Shown: positions 42,224-54,594 of the stretch, in pieces
Numbering within the stretch: position 1 is the first letter of the stretch
How the letters are laid out: each line of letters starts with the position of its first letter
Assembly: GCA_033060915.1 (NCBI GenBank)
Contig: CM065387.1
Location: 30,407,501-30,471,500, forward strand
Direction of reading: 5' to 3'
Source of the DNA: Euryodendron excelsum
Lineage: Eukaryota; Streptophyta; Magnoliopsida; Ericales; Pentaphylacaceae
DNA: 64,000 nt
Notes under the pieces: generated by a model
Database searches by the model: none
What the model saw: the letters and a program-made list of their open reading frames with translations, nothing else
Told to the model about the DNA's origin: nothing
Made by a program: the position numbers and the translations under genes

Positions 42224-43464
42224 TAGTGTGCTATCGCGGGCACCCAAAAATAAAACCTATACCCCAAAAAACAAATATGTAGTAGTGTAAGTAAGGATCG
42301 TTCTCATGGAGAGTGTCTAGCCTAGTCTTATGCTATGTGAACAAGGATTTGGGGGGGGGGGGTTGGGTATAATGAAAACTATTTTAATAAGAACTAAGAA
42401 ACAACTCAGATTAAAGTATTAAAATCAATCAAAATAACAAACCTTGGTCTAAGTCAACATCCACCATCGAAATTTTACAACTAATCATCGATGCAAGTAT
42501 ATCAATTCACATATTGAATATTCAAAATTGTTTTCATATCTCTCCTTAGTCGTAGTTAATTAGAAAATAAGCGATCTCAATGTTTAATCTAGTAGCAGGT
42601 TTTAGAATTAGAGATATCATTGAAACTAAACAACACAAGCACAAGCGGTTGGATTTAATTTAGTCAAACGTTTTTCCTAAGATCTAATAATTCCTAATGC
42701 AGCAAATAATTAAATCTTAGTTGCTTCGCAAATCAAAGGAATCAAACAATTACGGATTTGATATCTAACCCAGCAGTAGATTGCAATGAATAATAAACTA
42801 GTAGGCTTCCTAGTGATTAAACGAGATAATCATGAAAATAGGCATAGAAGAACATCCGATACTCAAAGCATAAATCGAATAATGAAAAAAAATTAGATCT
42901 CACAGTTTATTTTTAATTTCGAGGCTTCCGTTTCCTTCGACCAAGATTCAAAGTTTAGCTATGCAGGGCCATGAAGAAAACTCAAAGAAGAAGCTAGAGA
43001 AGAAGAAAGAAACGTATGTTTTCTGCTATTTTTTCCTCCTAGAATAATATAAAAAATGCTAACCCTAAAAACAAAACAATCCTAGCTTTTATAGCCTTCT
43101 AAGAATTTGCATCTGCGCACAATCGTTTGAACTCCCTTACTACTATTCGAACGGTGCGTTGGACGCACTTCGAATGGAAAAATTACTCTCTGTATTTTTC
43201 GACCGCACTTCAAGCCTGAACTTAACATGAATTTGTTTGACGTACCGTTCGAACACATATGTAACCGTTCGAATGCCCTTTTGGACCGTTTGAACGCTGT
43301 TTCCAATTTAGCACGAATTTATCCCTTTTAAACTAAGATTCTCTTCCTTGGCATTCCATAGCACCCTAAATCAAAATATAAGAATAATGAGTATATTTAG
43401 GCACCAACTAAGTATAAAAGATTAAACATTAAGGGAGAAAAATATGACATTTGCATTCTCATCA
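42224..43464 (-). mobile_element. Solo LTR of family D (1241 bp)
   Basis: Inverted copy of 152-1447: plus-strand TAGTGTGCTATCG to GCATTCTCATCA, flanked by perfect AAAAC duplications, inside LTR3 near its 3' end. A TATA box lies on the minus strand (about 43087-43094) and remnants of the TTCGAA array at about 43127-43320. Ends are TG...TA rather than TG...CA. No internal sequence is present. Confidence 0.9.
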
Positions 43465-43699
43465 AAAACCTAAGTTTGACTTTCAAGTTTTACTTAGTGT
43501 AGATAACCTAGAACATCTTTAAATATGTTAGGTGGCGACTCCAAAGACCTGTTCAAAAAGCCCTAATCAATTCTATTTCAAAAATTCAAACCTAGTCGCA
43601 TTCGTCTTTCTAGGAGGATGAGTTCTAACAAGAGAGCACCGTGCTTTTTCCCGAGCCAAGAGCGCTTGGTCCGGTTAAAAAACATAGGACCCGACAGCT

Positions 43700-43717
43700 T
43701 GGCGACTCCGCTGGGGA
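43700..43717 (+). promoter_or_regulatory. Primer-binding site for tRNA-Arg after LTR3
   Basis: TGGCGACTCCGCTGGGGA, three bases after the LTR end, one base different from the site at 21508. It shows that LTR3 also acted as a 5' LTR. Confidence 0.85.
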
Positions 43718-46472
43718 TAATTAGAGGGTTAGGCCTATGTCATGTCTAGTCACCCTTTACCCACTTTAAGTTCTCCTGTTACCTTGTTTAATTATATCCA
43801 CCTTCTAAGCTTTTTAAATTTTTAATTTTCTCAAAATGGTCATTGTTTTGCAAAAAGTCAAACATTGTAGTCATTACATGCTCTTCCATTGTTCATATAT
43901 CATACTTCATTTTGCATTTAAGTTCCTCGAAAAGAACTAACTCTGTGCATTTGTTTTGTAGGTGGACCCTTATTCACATTTTAATTTATGCTCATAAATT
44001 GCCACGTATGTAATGTGTGACAGGATATATAGGAGTTGTTGGGCTCTTTCCTTCAATTTCCAAAATCACTCACACACTTGCATGTGCATCTTTATAGAAT
44101 ATTGACGGTGGTTACTATCTTATAGTTAGAAGGGGGAAACAGTACATTGACTGTTGGTGGTAGGCAAATGTGTCACCTAACCAACGATCTTTAGATAGTT
44201 CCCCTACTCAGATCACCAACCTATAATGGCACCACCCCGAGGAGTGGGTCTAGGTTTAAAGATCTGGGGGCTGAGCTTTTAGGAAGCATTAGTAGTCCTC
44301 AACCTCATGTTCATATAGCACCCATGCATAGCCAAACCTCTGCCCGATTTAAGACATATGTCTTTTCAAAATTGAGGAAGAAAGAGTGACTGTTTTTCAA
44401 TTTCCTTACTTCTGTTGTTATTATGCTTACATACGTGAATTCTTCATTATCAATATCTTATCATTCATGCCATTAAACTGCTTATGTATATGTAATCATT
44501 CCATGGCAAAAGTTCCAAACCAACTCAAGCCATTTGCACTTCGCGCATATGATCAACCCGAAGGAGAATGGCCTACAAGCCAATCTCAAATCATAAGCCT
44601 ACCCAATTCCTAAGGGCTCCAAACCCTATGGACCATGGCATGCATCCAAAAGTCATTTTCATAAGAGAGGCCCCAATCCCTCTCGCTCATAGAGATAGGG
44701 TTGCTACAAGACAAGGGGCAAAATTCCAAGACAAGGTTTCTCAATGACCTCTGGACATCAAAAAGGCAGAATTGAAGACTCAAGAGTAGTTTAGATTTTC
44801 CCTTGTATAGTGGATAGGTCGAAAGTCCAATGGAAAATGTTCCATCTTTCCTTTCTATCTATTTTCAATTCCATATATTAAAAAAATCCAATGTAATAAA
44901 ATCATCAATTTACTTCCCTTGAATGAATGTTACAGGCACATGTATGGTATTGCAAACAGGGCCAACTCCCTATCTCCAAAAATGAGCAAACACAACATGC
45001 TTAGTCCCCCTCTTAAAGTAGGGGCACCCATAGGGCATGCATTGCATACAAACTTTCAAACCAAGGCACTTTCTTCTCATTTATTTTGTGTTATCTGTCC
45101 TCCCCCTCATCTTTCAAGTACTAAGAAAACCAAAGATGAAGTAAGGATAGAAAAGGGGTTTTCCTAAACCGCATATCTATTGTCATGCTGTGCACATATT
45201 CACTACTATCATGCTCATGCATCAATATCCCTTTTAAAGACATGACTTCCAAGAAACTCAAGTCAACACATTTTTATTAGCTATAAGGAGAAAGGAACAA
45301 TCCGGTCTTATATTAATCAAACCTACCAAAGCTCTTAGGGGTTTCCTAACCTTAAGGATACATGGCATGTATAGAACCATATCCCAAGAGCGACCCAAAT
45401 CTCTCTCCGTCCATGGAGATGGGATTGCCCAAACAAAGAAGCATTGATCGGCCCATGTCGAAGAGGTATTGTATTGCATATAGGGGCAACACCCCACCTC
45501 CAAAATAGACTCAACGTCATGCCTAGATTCTCGTAAAGAAGGGACTTTCATAGGATATGCATTACATAAGGTCTTCAACTCCACATGCTAATTTCGTTTA
45601 CTTTTCTTTTTCTTTTTCCAGGCCCAAGAGCACAACCAAAACTATGTAATCTCTCTATGGTCCCACCTAATCCATAACTCTTGCAAGGATGAGCCCATTG
45701 AAGAGCAGAAGGGATTGATCGCTCATCAATAAAGTGTTAACTCTCAAGCAGCAACCTCTACACCATGTCTTGATAATCGCCATCTATGCATCGGCATGAC
45801 AAAACCCTCCAGTCACTTGACAATTAGGAAAATGGTCACCAACTGCGTTAGTAGCAGAATGTACCAACCTGAGAAGGGACTAGGGGCATAAGCTATGGGG
45901 TGGACCTCCTGAAAACAAAAAAAGAAAAAAGAAAAAGTGTTATTCTATCGCTGATCATTGATTGAAAATCCATGCCTCAGCTTCTACCGGCTCACTCTCC
46001 TCAAGGTCTCGCCAAGTTAGACCTTTACATGACATTTACATGCCTCAGAACCATCCATGAAAGTTCCAGACCCTGAAGGCCTTGGTAAAGCTTACGGGAG
46101 GAACCTTTGATTTTAGCTTGTTGAAGTGTCATGTAAATATCAAGTGTATATCAAGCTAATATGAAATAGAGGACTCTTGATCATGAAATGCTTTCTCTAC
46201 CATGCTAAAATATTTTTTCTAGAAAAATGAAAATTGCAGGGTATCTCGAGGCTGGCATCTTTTGACTCTAAAGACTCCCTAGAGGTCCTCTACGGATTGT
46301 CACAAATAACACTAGTAACCTAAAACAACACACGATAGCAGAAATTCAAAATACGTTACAAATAGCTTAGTATCCAACCTCCAATAAACAAAGGAGGCCA
46401 TTAAGTCATCAGAATACAAATGTAAAGAAGATCACAAAAGTTGGCATGAGTAGCTACCCTTTCACAAAGTCC
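43718..46472 (+). mobile_element. Leader of a third A-type element, truncated by a B element
   Basis: Closely similar to 21526-24300, including the two repeated units (matching words near 44512 and 45242, about 730 bp apart) and the text 'gggtatctcgaggctggcatcttttgac'. It stops at 46472 where the B LTR begins. No gag or pol follows; the rest of this element is not in the window. Confidence 0.8.
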
Positions 46473-49400
46473 TGTCGTGCCGCGATTTTTTGCACTCGAG
46501 GAAAATACATAAAAGTGAGAAAAACACAGTACTCTCTCGTTAGAACTCATCCTCCTAGAAGAATGAGTGCGACTAGGTTTGAATTTGAAATTAATTTTGA
46601 ATAAAGGCTTATGAAAAAAGGTTTGGGGTCACCACCTAACTTAATTAAGGTGAGTTACGTCTCCTAAAACCAAGCACAATCCGAAGATTACATTTAGGGT
46701 TTTTGAAAAGATTTTGAAAACTTCCTCAGGAAAGGGTTTTTAAGAAAATAGGCTATCTCGCAACCTTTGGATTTGGAAATATTTAAGCCGTTTTTTAAAA
46801 TAACTCTATTTTGGTATTTAAAAATAGTGATCTAGATTCGGAGGTTGGTTACGTGTAGGGAAGACACACTAAGCCATCACCCTATCCCGCCCTTACGGTA
46901 CCTACATGTCTATTCACCCTAGGTTCACTCATTCGAAATCTTTGACTAATAATTGTCCAAAACTATCCACTTTAGAAAAGAACTATGAAAAAAAAGTTTG
47001 ACATGATGCATGATAATTTGATTTGATTTTGAAAGTAGATTTGAAAAGAACTTGATTTGATTTTGAAAAGACTTGATTTGATTTTGAAATGGATTTGAAA
47101 AGATAGATTTGATCTTTGAAAGAAGATTTTTAGAAACTGGAATTACAGATTTGAAAATAGCTTTTAAAATTAGAAATTTGAAAAAGGTTATGGAATTAGA
47201 AACTTGAAAAAGATTGTGACCGCACCCATGAGGGTTGCCTACGTATCCCTTTTTGGGAATTAGGTCAGTTGTAGTTCGAACAAGAGTCCAATTGAAAATA
47301 GACACTTTGAAGTTTTTGAAAAGTTTGATTTGGAAAGATTTGATTAGAAAAGAGTTTGATTTGAAAAGGAGTTTTGATTTGAAAAAGAGATTTGATTTTA
47401 ACTTGGAATAGAAGATTTGAAATTGAACCTAGACTTAGAATTGGACTTGAAAAAGGGTTTTAATCTTTGAAAGAAAACTTGGACTAGATTTGGAAAGATA
47501 CAGTTGAGTTTTGAAAATATTTTGAAGTTTGAAATTGGAAAACCATCTTGGTTTAGAAAAGAGTTTTAGAAAAAAGTTGAAACTTCCTAACTTTAGGGTT
47601 AGGGTTAAACTAAGGTTTAGGCTTCCTAGGGTTTAGGTAACCTAAGATCGGAATATGTAGTTGAATTGAAAAAGATTTGATTTAGATTTTAAAAGTTCAA
47701 TTATAGAACGGTGGATTTAGGAAAGGTTCAACCTAAGAAGGTTCGAATTAGGAAAGTTGGATTTAAGGAAGATTTGGAAAGAGATTTGATTTGATTTGAA
47801 AACACTTAACTCAGAATGATTTGGAAAGTTAGGGTTTAGGAAAGGTACATCTTTGGAAAGCTTTGGATTACGAAAGTTTCAAAACAGGAAAGTTTCATTT
47901 TAGGAAAGTGCCAAATTAGGAAAGTTTCATCTTAGCAAAAGTATTGAACTTAGGAAAGTTTCATTTTAGGAAAGTCTTAAATTTAGAAAGATTTTAAGTT
48001 TGGAAAGATTCGGAATTTGGAAAGTTTGAAATATAGAAAGATTGGAATTAGGAAATGTTTGAATTAAGAAAGATTTGATCTTAGAAAAGTTTTGAATTAA
48101 GAAAGATTTGATTTTTATTTCCTAAAGTTGAAGATTTGATTTGGTTTCTAAAATTGAAAGATTCGATCTAGTTTCCTAATTTAAAAGATTGGATTTAACA
48201 TGGAATTGGAAATGTTGAATTTTGGAAATCTAAGACTTTGGAAACCTATGATTTTATGTGTAAAAAGAGATTTTAGAAATCTAAGATTTGATGTAAAAGA
48301 TAGTTTTGATTTTAAAAAAGAGAATTAGGGTTTCCTAACCATGGGATCTAGGGTTTGACTTGGACTCCAAGGAAAAGAGATTTTGGAAAGAAGATCTTTT
48401 GAAGAAAGTTCTAGGAAGGAGACTTGAAGATAGTTTTTAGAAAGTTAATTTTTTGAAGAGAGTTTTTGGGGAGGAGTTTGAAGAGAGTTTTTGGGGAGAA
48501 TTTTTTAAAAAATAGATTTTTGAAAGGAGTTTTTGGAAAGGAGTTGAAAAGCAATTTGGAGAGCAGTTTGAAAAGCAATTTGAAAAGGAGCTTGACAAGC
48601 AATTTGGAAAGGGGCTTTAATATGGACTTTTTGAAAAGCTTTTGAATGTCTTACTTTCCTAAAACGATTTTAACCACGAAGAGACTAGAACCATTTTAAG
48701 TTAGTGGTTTTGAAAACAATAGGGATTTGAAATATGGACCAATTTGATCATTTTGAATATCACACTTTTCTAAAACAACCCTAACCATGGAATGGCTAGA
48801 ATCGTCTTAAGATTATGGTTTTGATGAAAAATAAGTTAGGATTTACACTTAAAATATGGACCTTGATGGTCAAAATAAATATAACACTTTCCTAAAGCAA
48901 CCCTAACCATGAATTGGCTAGAATCACTCTAGGAGTGTGATTTTGGAAAACATATTTGAAAAAGAGATTTTGAATGCAAGTTTGAAAGATGATTTTAATG
49001 CAAATTTTAAAAACAACATTGAAGAGATGTATGAACATGATATGCACAATGTAAGTAAGGTCGTGGACGTACAAGGTTAGCTTCACCACACAACCAAGGG
49101 GACCAAATCCACATAGTCTAAGGTTAAATTAGAAGAAAGCCCTCGGCACGGTGACTTTCAACCATCCTTCCTACACATGAATCGAGAATTCTCTTGTTTC
49201 AAGCATGCAAGAAATGGGGGAAGAAGATAGGTGATTAAAATAGAAGAAAACGCAAGAGGGTTAGGAGGAAGAAGAGAGAGGGAAAATACGTAACCATAAA
49301 GAGAGAACCTAACTTGTTTTCTCCTTATTTTGTTTGCTTTATTTGCCTTATTTTGCTTGATCCTTGAGAGCTTTCAAGTTGCAGCACTTTTAGTCTTCAA

Positions 49401-51091
49401 TGGAAGCTTTGGAGGCTTGTATATGAGTGTATAGAGTGTGTATAGGTGTTAGGGTTAAGTGTATGGAGGCTAGGGTTTGAAGAAACCTAAGGAGAGCTAG
49501 GGTTTGAAGAGAGTTCGATGTCTGTTTGTAGAGAGACAAAGTTTCTAGACATAGATTGCTGACCCTTTTCACGCAAGGGGGAGGCTCTGTATTTATAGAC
49601 AAAAGATTAACCTAACGCCTGTTGTAGTGACGCTAAGGTAATATTTTCAGTAGCGCCACTAGGAGTGGCACCAGCCACTTAGGAAATGTTTTAGGTCGGC
49701 AAGCAACGTATCTTTCAACCCTTGATATGCAAGGCAAAAGATTTGAGTGCCTGTATTAGTGACTACCATGCAATTTTTTAATTGGTTTTGCAAGGAGTGA
49801 CTCCGGAAGGTCCAGGAATGCTTTGGAAGGCCAGGAATGGTGTGGAAGGCTGAAAATAGATAGAAACCCTTGAAATAGTGTCCTAGGGGTAATGAACTTG
49901 AAAAATAAGGTCGGCATTGTCGACCGAGCTATTAGGGGCAAAACGGTCAACTAGACCAGAAAACCACCGGAATGGACTCAGAATGACTCATGAGAGGACT
50001 TAGAGGTTGGAAACACTATCTAGAGTATTCCAAGGGAGTGCCGATTTGATATCCAGAGCCGATGTGGTTGGAAAATGGGACCGGCCCATAAAGGGTAAAA
50101 TAGTCATTTTGCACCGGTTGTCAAAATGGACTCGGGATGATTCGAAAAGGTATTGAAAAGTTGGGAATACGATTAGAAGCATTCTTGGAAGGTTACTGGT
50201 TTGATATCTAGAGCTGGTGTGGTTCCCGGAGGCACTTTAATGCGTAAGGGCAAAATGGTTATTTAGATTGAATGGTCTCGGAATTGGTCTAGAGCCGACT
50301 GGAAGGTATTTGAACATGCCATATCATCCTTAGGACAATCTTGGAAGGGTTGACTTATCGCTCTAAGGAGTTAGGTACTTTCTCAAGAAGCGTGTCAAAA
50401 AAGGTCCAAGGGGCAGTTTGGTTATTTTTCACCATAGTGGGCTAGCAGGCACTAGTCTTGGCTTGGGTTTTGATTGTTTCTGTCACTCGGACGGTTGTAA
50501 TGTTTGCAAGTGTTTCTGCTACTAAGAAGGTGCGCATTCATTCTGGAAATTGCCTGATCTCGATAAGTTGTTAAGTGAACTTATCGTCTGAGGAATCAAC
50601 TTCCTCGAAAGACATGCCGAATAATGGACATTCTTCATTAGTGGGCTAGCAGGCGCCAAAGGTGGACCGTTCTACTATCTCAAGGACTTGAATTCTGTCT
50701 TGTTCAACGAGTTTGAAGGGACTTACTGTTCCGAAAAGTTTTCTCAGAAAACATGCCGGATTGGATGGTCCTATTGCTTGAGGGATCAACTTTCTCAAAA
50801 GGTATACCGGATTTGATTTGAATTGGAATTGGAATTGGAATTGAAATTGAATTTGAGATTGAAACGGGGACTTACCGTCTCTAAGAAGACGTGCCAATTG
50901 GAATTGGACAGAGCGATGCTACAAGGGCATTTCAGTCATTTTGCCTTTATTGGGTCCAGTGGGCCTGCGAAACGATTGATTGATTGAATTGAGTTTAAAA
51001 GTTAATTTGGACTTGAATATACCTGTTTTGGTTTGAATGTAAGTTCGAATGGACCGGAGATGGCCGAGCGGGCAAAAAAGGGGTGCTTACA
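46473..51091 (-). mobile_element. 3' LTR of a family B element (4619 bp)
   Basis: Plus-strand TGTCGTGCC at 46473 to GGGGTGCTTACA at 51091. A purine tract lies just upstream on the minus strand (51092-51108), so this is a 3' LTR and not a solo one. TATA box 49590-49597; conserved blocks 46850-46940 and 47215-47290; 'aggaaagttt' repeats 47700-48140. The five bases before it are AGTCC; the matching duplication would be beyond the window's end. Confidence 0.85.
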
Positions 51092-51108
51092 GCTGCCCCT
51101 CTTCTTCT
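51092..51108 (-). promoter_or_regulatory. Polypurine tract of the B element
   Basis: The minus strand reads AGAAGAAGAGGGGCAGC directly before TGTAAGC. It closely resembles the A-element tract at 27965-27984. Confidence 0.75.
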
Positions 51109-52939
51109 ATTTTTGCTTATCAAAGATAAAAAACGATAAAGTAAGAGTCTTATGTTGACCGCTAGGCATTCAGAAGGATAGACTTGGAAGATTTTTGAGA
51201 ATTGGAGTTTGAAAGTGGATATTTGGCCAAAAGGGGCGTTTAAAATCGAGTTTTGGTGGGAAAAAGGCAAAGCTGCCTAGAATTGGACATGGTGCCACTT
51301 GGAGGGGCGCTTGCATGAAATTTACTGCAGTGGCCCCAGGTTGGAGAATAAAAACCTGCAAACTTCTGGTTTGAAGTTTTGCTTGTTTGAAAATGTAAGG
51401 AGCTATTTCGAGTGTTCTACAAGTAGTGAGGCTTGAACATTGAAAGAGTGACCTCTGAGGACCTCGGAGGGTTGCCAGAAGTAATCGCAGTCATCGGAAA
51501 AGTCGCCAAAGAAGAGGATTTGGCCGGAGAACTTCAAGAGGTAAAATGTTTTGTTTTTCGTTGATTTTGTTGTGTAGAATTATGTTTAAATCGTGTAAAT
51601 AGTTGAAATTAATGTTTGACGTGTTTTGAACACTTTGGTGGAGTTATTTTTTCATTTTGGTGTTTATTTGATTGAATTTGGGTAGTTTTACATGTTTATG
51701 TGAAAAGGGTTTCTGCAAGAATTGAGAATTTACTTCTACAGTCTTGGGTATTGAGTTTTTCGGCTAGATTTTTATATCACGTGCCTTAGAAAAATGTATT
51801 GACAGCCATATGCAATTTCATAATTTTTTGAAAACTTTTCGATTTTTTTTGATTTTTCAAAAAATAGAAAAATAGATTAAAAAAATAAGAAAAATTAGAA
51901 AATAATAGAAATATCTTACTTCACTCCCTAGAAAAATGTGGGAATATTTTATAAAACGTTTGAAGTGATTTTGAAAAACTTTTACAACAATCTTCACTCT
52001 TGAACGTTTGAAAATTAGAACATGTCTCTAAGAATTTGAGAATCGTGAAAATGTGCACAGATTTTTTTGTGAGTGTTAGTATTGTGTAATTGTGATATTG
52101 TGAAATGCATTGTTTGTGTTTTGTTGTAGTGTCGTGGGCGTTGTAGGGGCCATTTTTAAATGAAACTTTGCCGAAATTTTTTGAAATTATGGAAAGAGTT
52201 AGGGAATTTTTGAAATGAAATATTTTTAAAGGGAAAATATATAAAACCTTTAGGGGAGGGGCCTTTTTTTGCAGAAAAGGCCCCAAGAAACTCGGGGAGC
52301 CCTAAAACTATTGGAAGAAACATTTAAGAAGAAAATTTTAAAAAGGGAATTTTGAATGAAAACTTTTGAGGGAATTATTTTGAAAGATTTTAAAAATGGA
52401 TTTTGAAATTGAAAACTTTGGACTTTGATAAGAATTTGGAAAGATTGAAAACTTGAGATTATTTAGGAATTGATTTTTGAACAAGAGGTTTTCAAGAAAA
52501 AAGATTTTTAGAAAGTCTTGAAACTTGATAGGAATAGAAATCTTTTTGAGGAAGGAACTTGAGATAGACTTTAATTGGAAATTTTTGAAACTTGATTTTG
52601 AAATTAACCTTTGACTTTGGATTTGAAACCATTTTGAAGTTTGGACAAAACGTGTAGAAAATTTTCTTTGACTTGAAATTTGAAACTTTTGATGGACCCA
52701 AATGTGTAGAAAATTCATTTTGATTCCAAAATTGGATTTTTAACGGACCCAAAATGTGTAGAAAATTCATTTTGACTTGAAACTCGACTTTTAAAATCAA
52801 AATATGTAGGAAATTCATTTTGACTTATCATTTGAAATATTTTCTCTCTCTCTTTTTTTTTTTCTTTTTCCTCCTTATCTCTTTTACCTTTTTGAGCTAT
52901 AGTTACTATATGTCGATATTCTTACCTTTGTCTTTAAGA
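51109..52939 (-). mobile_element. 3' internal region of the B element, AT-rich, no gene seen
   Basis: This lies between the polypurine tract and the mobile-domain remnant. 52652-52830 holds four copies of a 52-bp unit containing 'gtgtagaaaattcattttgac' (starts near 52652, 52704, 52756, 52805). Minus-strand open frames over 52338-52818 are products of this low-complexity repeat and have no recognised domain. Confidence 0.55.
52652..52830. repeat. 52-bp tandem repeat, about four copies
   Basis: Units start near 52652, 52704, 52756 and 52805. Each includes GTGTAGAAAATT followed by TTTTGACTTGAAA. It sits about 100 bp before the start of the antisense mobile-domain remnant, i.e. in the place of that gene's promoter. 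Confidence 0.75.
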
Positions 52940-54127
52940 TGGAAGACGTGATTTTGAGTCGGCTGAGTGCTTGGGCATGATAGCTATCCCCAAGACAAGC
53001 AGGATATCTTTCGCTAGTCCTTTGGTTGGGTGGCTTCACTCTTGTCAGTGCAGATCATTTCAAGATTCATGGAGGCAGTGATTCCCATTTGGCAGCCTAG
53101 CTTGTCTCTTTTTCGATTCGAGGAGTGCGAGCTTACCCCTACTCCTCACGAGTATGGTTTTCTCCTTGGTTTCCGAGATAATTCTGCTGACATTATGGGA
53201 CCTATCTTCCTTGACAGTTGCATCACGGTTGTCTCATCCCTGCTTGGACTCCGACGTGTAGTTCTTTCATCTACCTTTCTACCTCAGTTTTCTTGTGTTC
53301 CAGTGGAGTTCTTATTTTCCCGTTTTGAGTTTGCGACGGGTATGAGGGCTCATTCAGGTGATTGGCATACTTCTCAGGACTGGTCTGTTTCTTACATAGT
53401 TGCTCTACCTCTGCTTCTTCTGAACTTCTTGATATTTCCACAAAGAGATGATTTGGTTGATTACCGATTATGTGCATTGCTTGTCAGGGTTCGTGAGGGG
53501 CACTCCTATGCTCCCATGGTTATGGGGGAGACCTTTGTGAGCCTTACTAGATTTCAGTAGAGGGTTGATGCTCACTTTTGGGGTTGTATTGCCCTCTTCC
53601 AGCTTTAGGCAATTGGACACTTGTTTATTACTCCTCTATTCCAGCATACATATTACCATGAGCTTGACCATGCATGCTCCTTGGCGAGATCTTAGAGGGC
53701 TATCACGAATGATGGGCGGTTTCCACAGACTATTGCGGTATGGGTTGACTACCTTCGGAGCATGAGATCAGGCACGGTCAGGTGATATTCAGGATTGTTT
53801 GGTAGGTACTACTTGAGAGTTCGACCTCCGAAGAGGGCCTTCATGCCTTTAGCGGGCCTACGGAGCATTGCCCCCTTCTTTGGGATTTGAGTTTTACGGC
53901 AGCTTGGTAGGAGTCAGGACATTCCCTATCTGGCATTGGCGACTGAGTTTACCCTTGTCTTTGAGGCGTCAATCCTGAGAGCATTGGTAGAGAGAGTTAT
54001 GGATACATGGAGATCTTTGCTTACTCACGTGGATGATGACGGTCCATTTTCTAATATGCCCCTTGAGATTGAGAACTACCATTATTGGCTTCGGCAATAT
54101 ATGTTAGGTCCTAGCAGGCGATATGTT
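52940..54127 (+). pseudogene. Plant mobile domain-like (DUF7745-type) gene remnant, antisense to the B element
   Basis: The plus strand opens with MEDVILSRLSAWA, then a stop; the homologous reading continues in another frame with VASLLSVQIISRFMEAVIP, ECELTPTPHEYGFLLG and, further, EIENYHYWLRQYM. The words LASLLSV and LTPTxEEY are, from memory, typical of the plant-mobile-domain / DUF7745 proteins found in and near plant retroelements. The longest open piece is 53030-53560 (176 codons), with more fragments at 53565-53765 and 53936-54133 in shifted frames. It is opposite in direction to the element around it, and lies between the 3' LTR and where pol would have been, as in Tat-lineage elements with extra antisense genes. 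It is cut by an LTR fragment at 54128. The function of the family is unknown. Confidence 0.65.
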
Positions 54128-54489
54128 TTTTGAAAATTTTTCTCAAAAAACGTGTCGGACAGGATGAACTTACCGCCTTGAGGGATCAATTTTCTCGAAA
54201 GGCATACCGGATTTAATTAGAATTAGAATTGGACTTGAAATTGGATTTGAGATCAAAATGGGAACTTACCGTCTTCAAAAAGACATGCCCACTGGAATTA
54301 GACCGAACAACGCCCCCAAGGGCATTTTGATCATTTTGCCTCTATTTGGACCCGACGGGCCTGTGAAGCGAATGATTGACCGAATTAGGTTTGGAAAACT
54401 GACTTAAATTGGAATATGTCCATATTGATTTGAACTCAAGTCTGGACGAACTGGAGATTGCCGAGTGGGCAAAAATGGGATCTTATGTG
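54128..54489 (-). mobile_element. Truncated family B LTR (first about 360 bp of U3)
   Basis: It matches the U3 start of the other B LTRs ('actcaagtctggacgaactggag', 'aaaatgggatcttatg'). The terminal TGTAAGC is decayed. On the minus strand it follows a region like the 3' end of an element (AAAAGGAGATAAAAAAAAAA), so it is probably the stump of the 3' LTR belonging to the leader at 54490-59011. The deletion that cut it also joined it to the mobile-domain remnant. Confidence 0.65.
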
Positions 54490-54547
54490 TGCTTATTTTT
54501 ATTTTTTTTTATCTCCTTTTTGTGCTTTGCTTCATTCCTTATTTCCT

Positions 54548-54551
<4 letters not shown>

Positions 54552-54589
<38 letters not shown>

Positions 54590-54594
54590 AAGCA
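54552..54594. repeat. (GA)n microsatellite
   Basis: An uninterrupted GA run of about 43 bp, just right of the truncated LTR. Confidence 0.95.

Larger units (their letters stand above)
33809..43696 (+). mobile_element. Third family A LTR, interrupted by two other LTRs
   Basis: TGTTAGCACCCC at 33809 to ACCCGACA at 43696. Removing the B insertion (34635-39349) and the D insertion (42224-43464) leaves about 3.9 kb, matching the other A LTRs. W-box array 39414-39584, TATA box 39978-39985, 'cttcctgaaaaggaaacattt' repeats 41380-41680, conserved blocks 41738-41805 and 41970-42070. It is the 3' LTR of the outer pol element on its left, yet a primer site and leader follow on its right, so it serves two elements in tandem. 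Confidence 0.85.

Noticed and set aside
52338..52818. Two overlapping minus-strand frames of 108-126 codons
   Set aside because: Produced by low-complexity AT-rich and 52-bp repeat sequence; no start context or domain.
53030..53560. Intact host gene with a mobile domain
   Set aside because: Stops and frameshifts on both sides, no continuous frame, and it is inside an LTR element.
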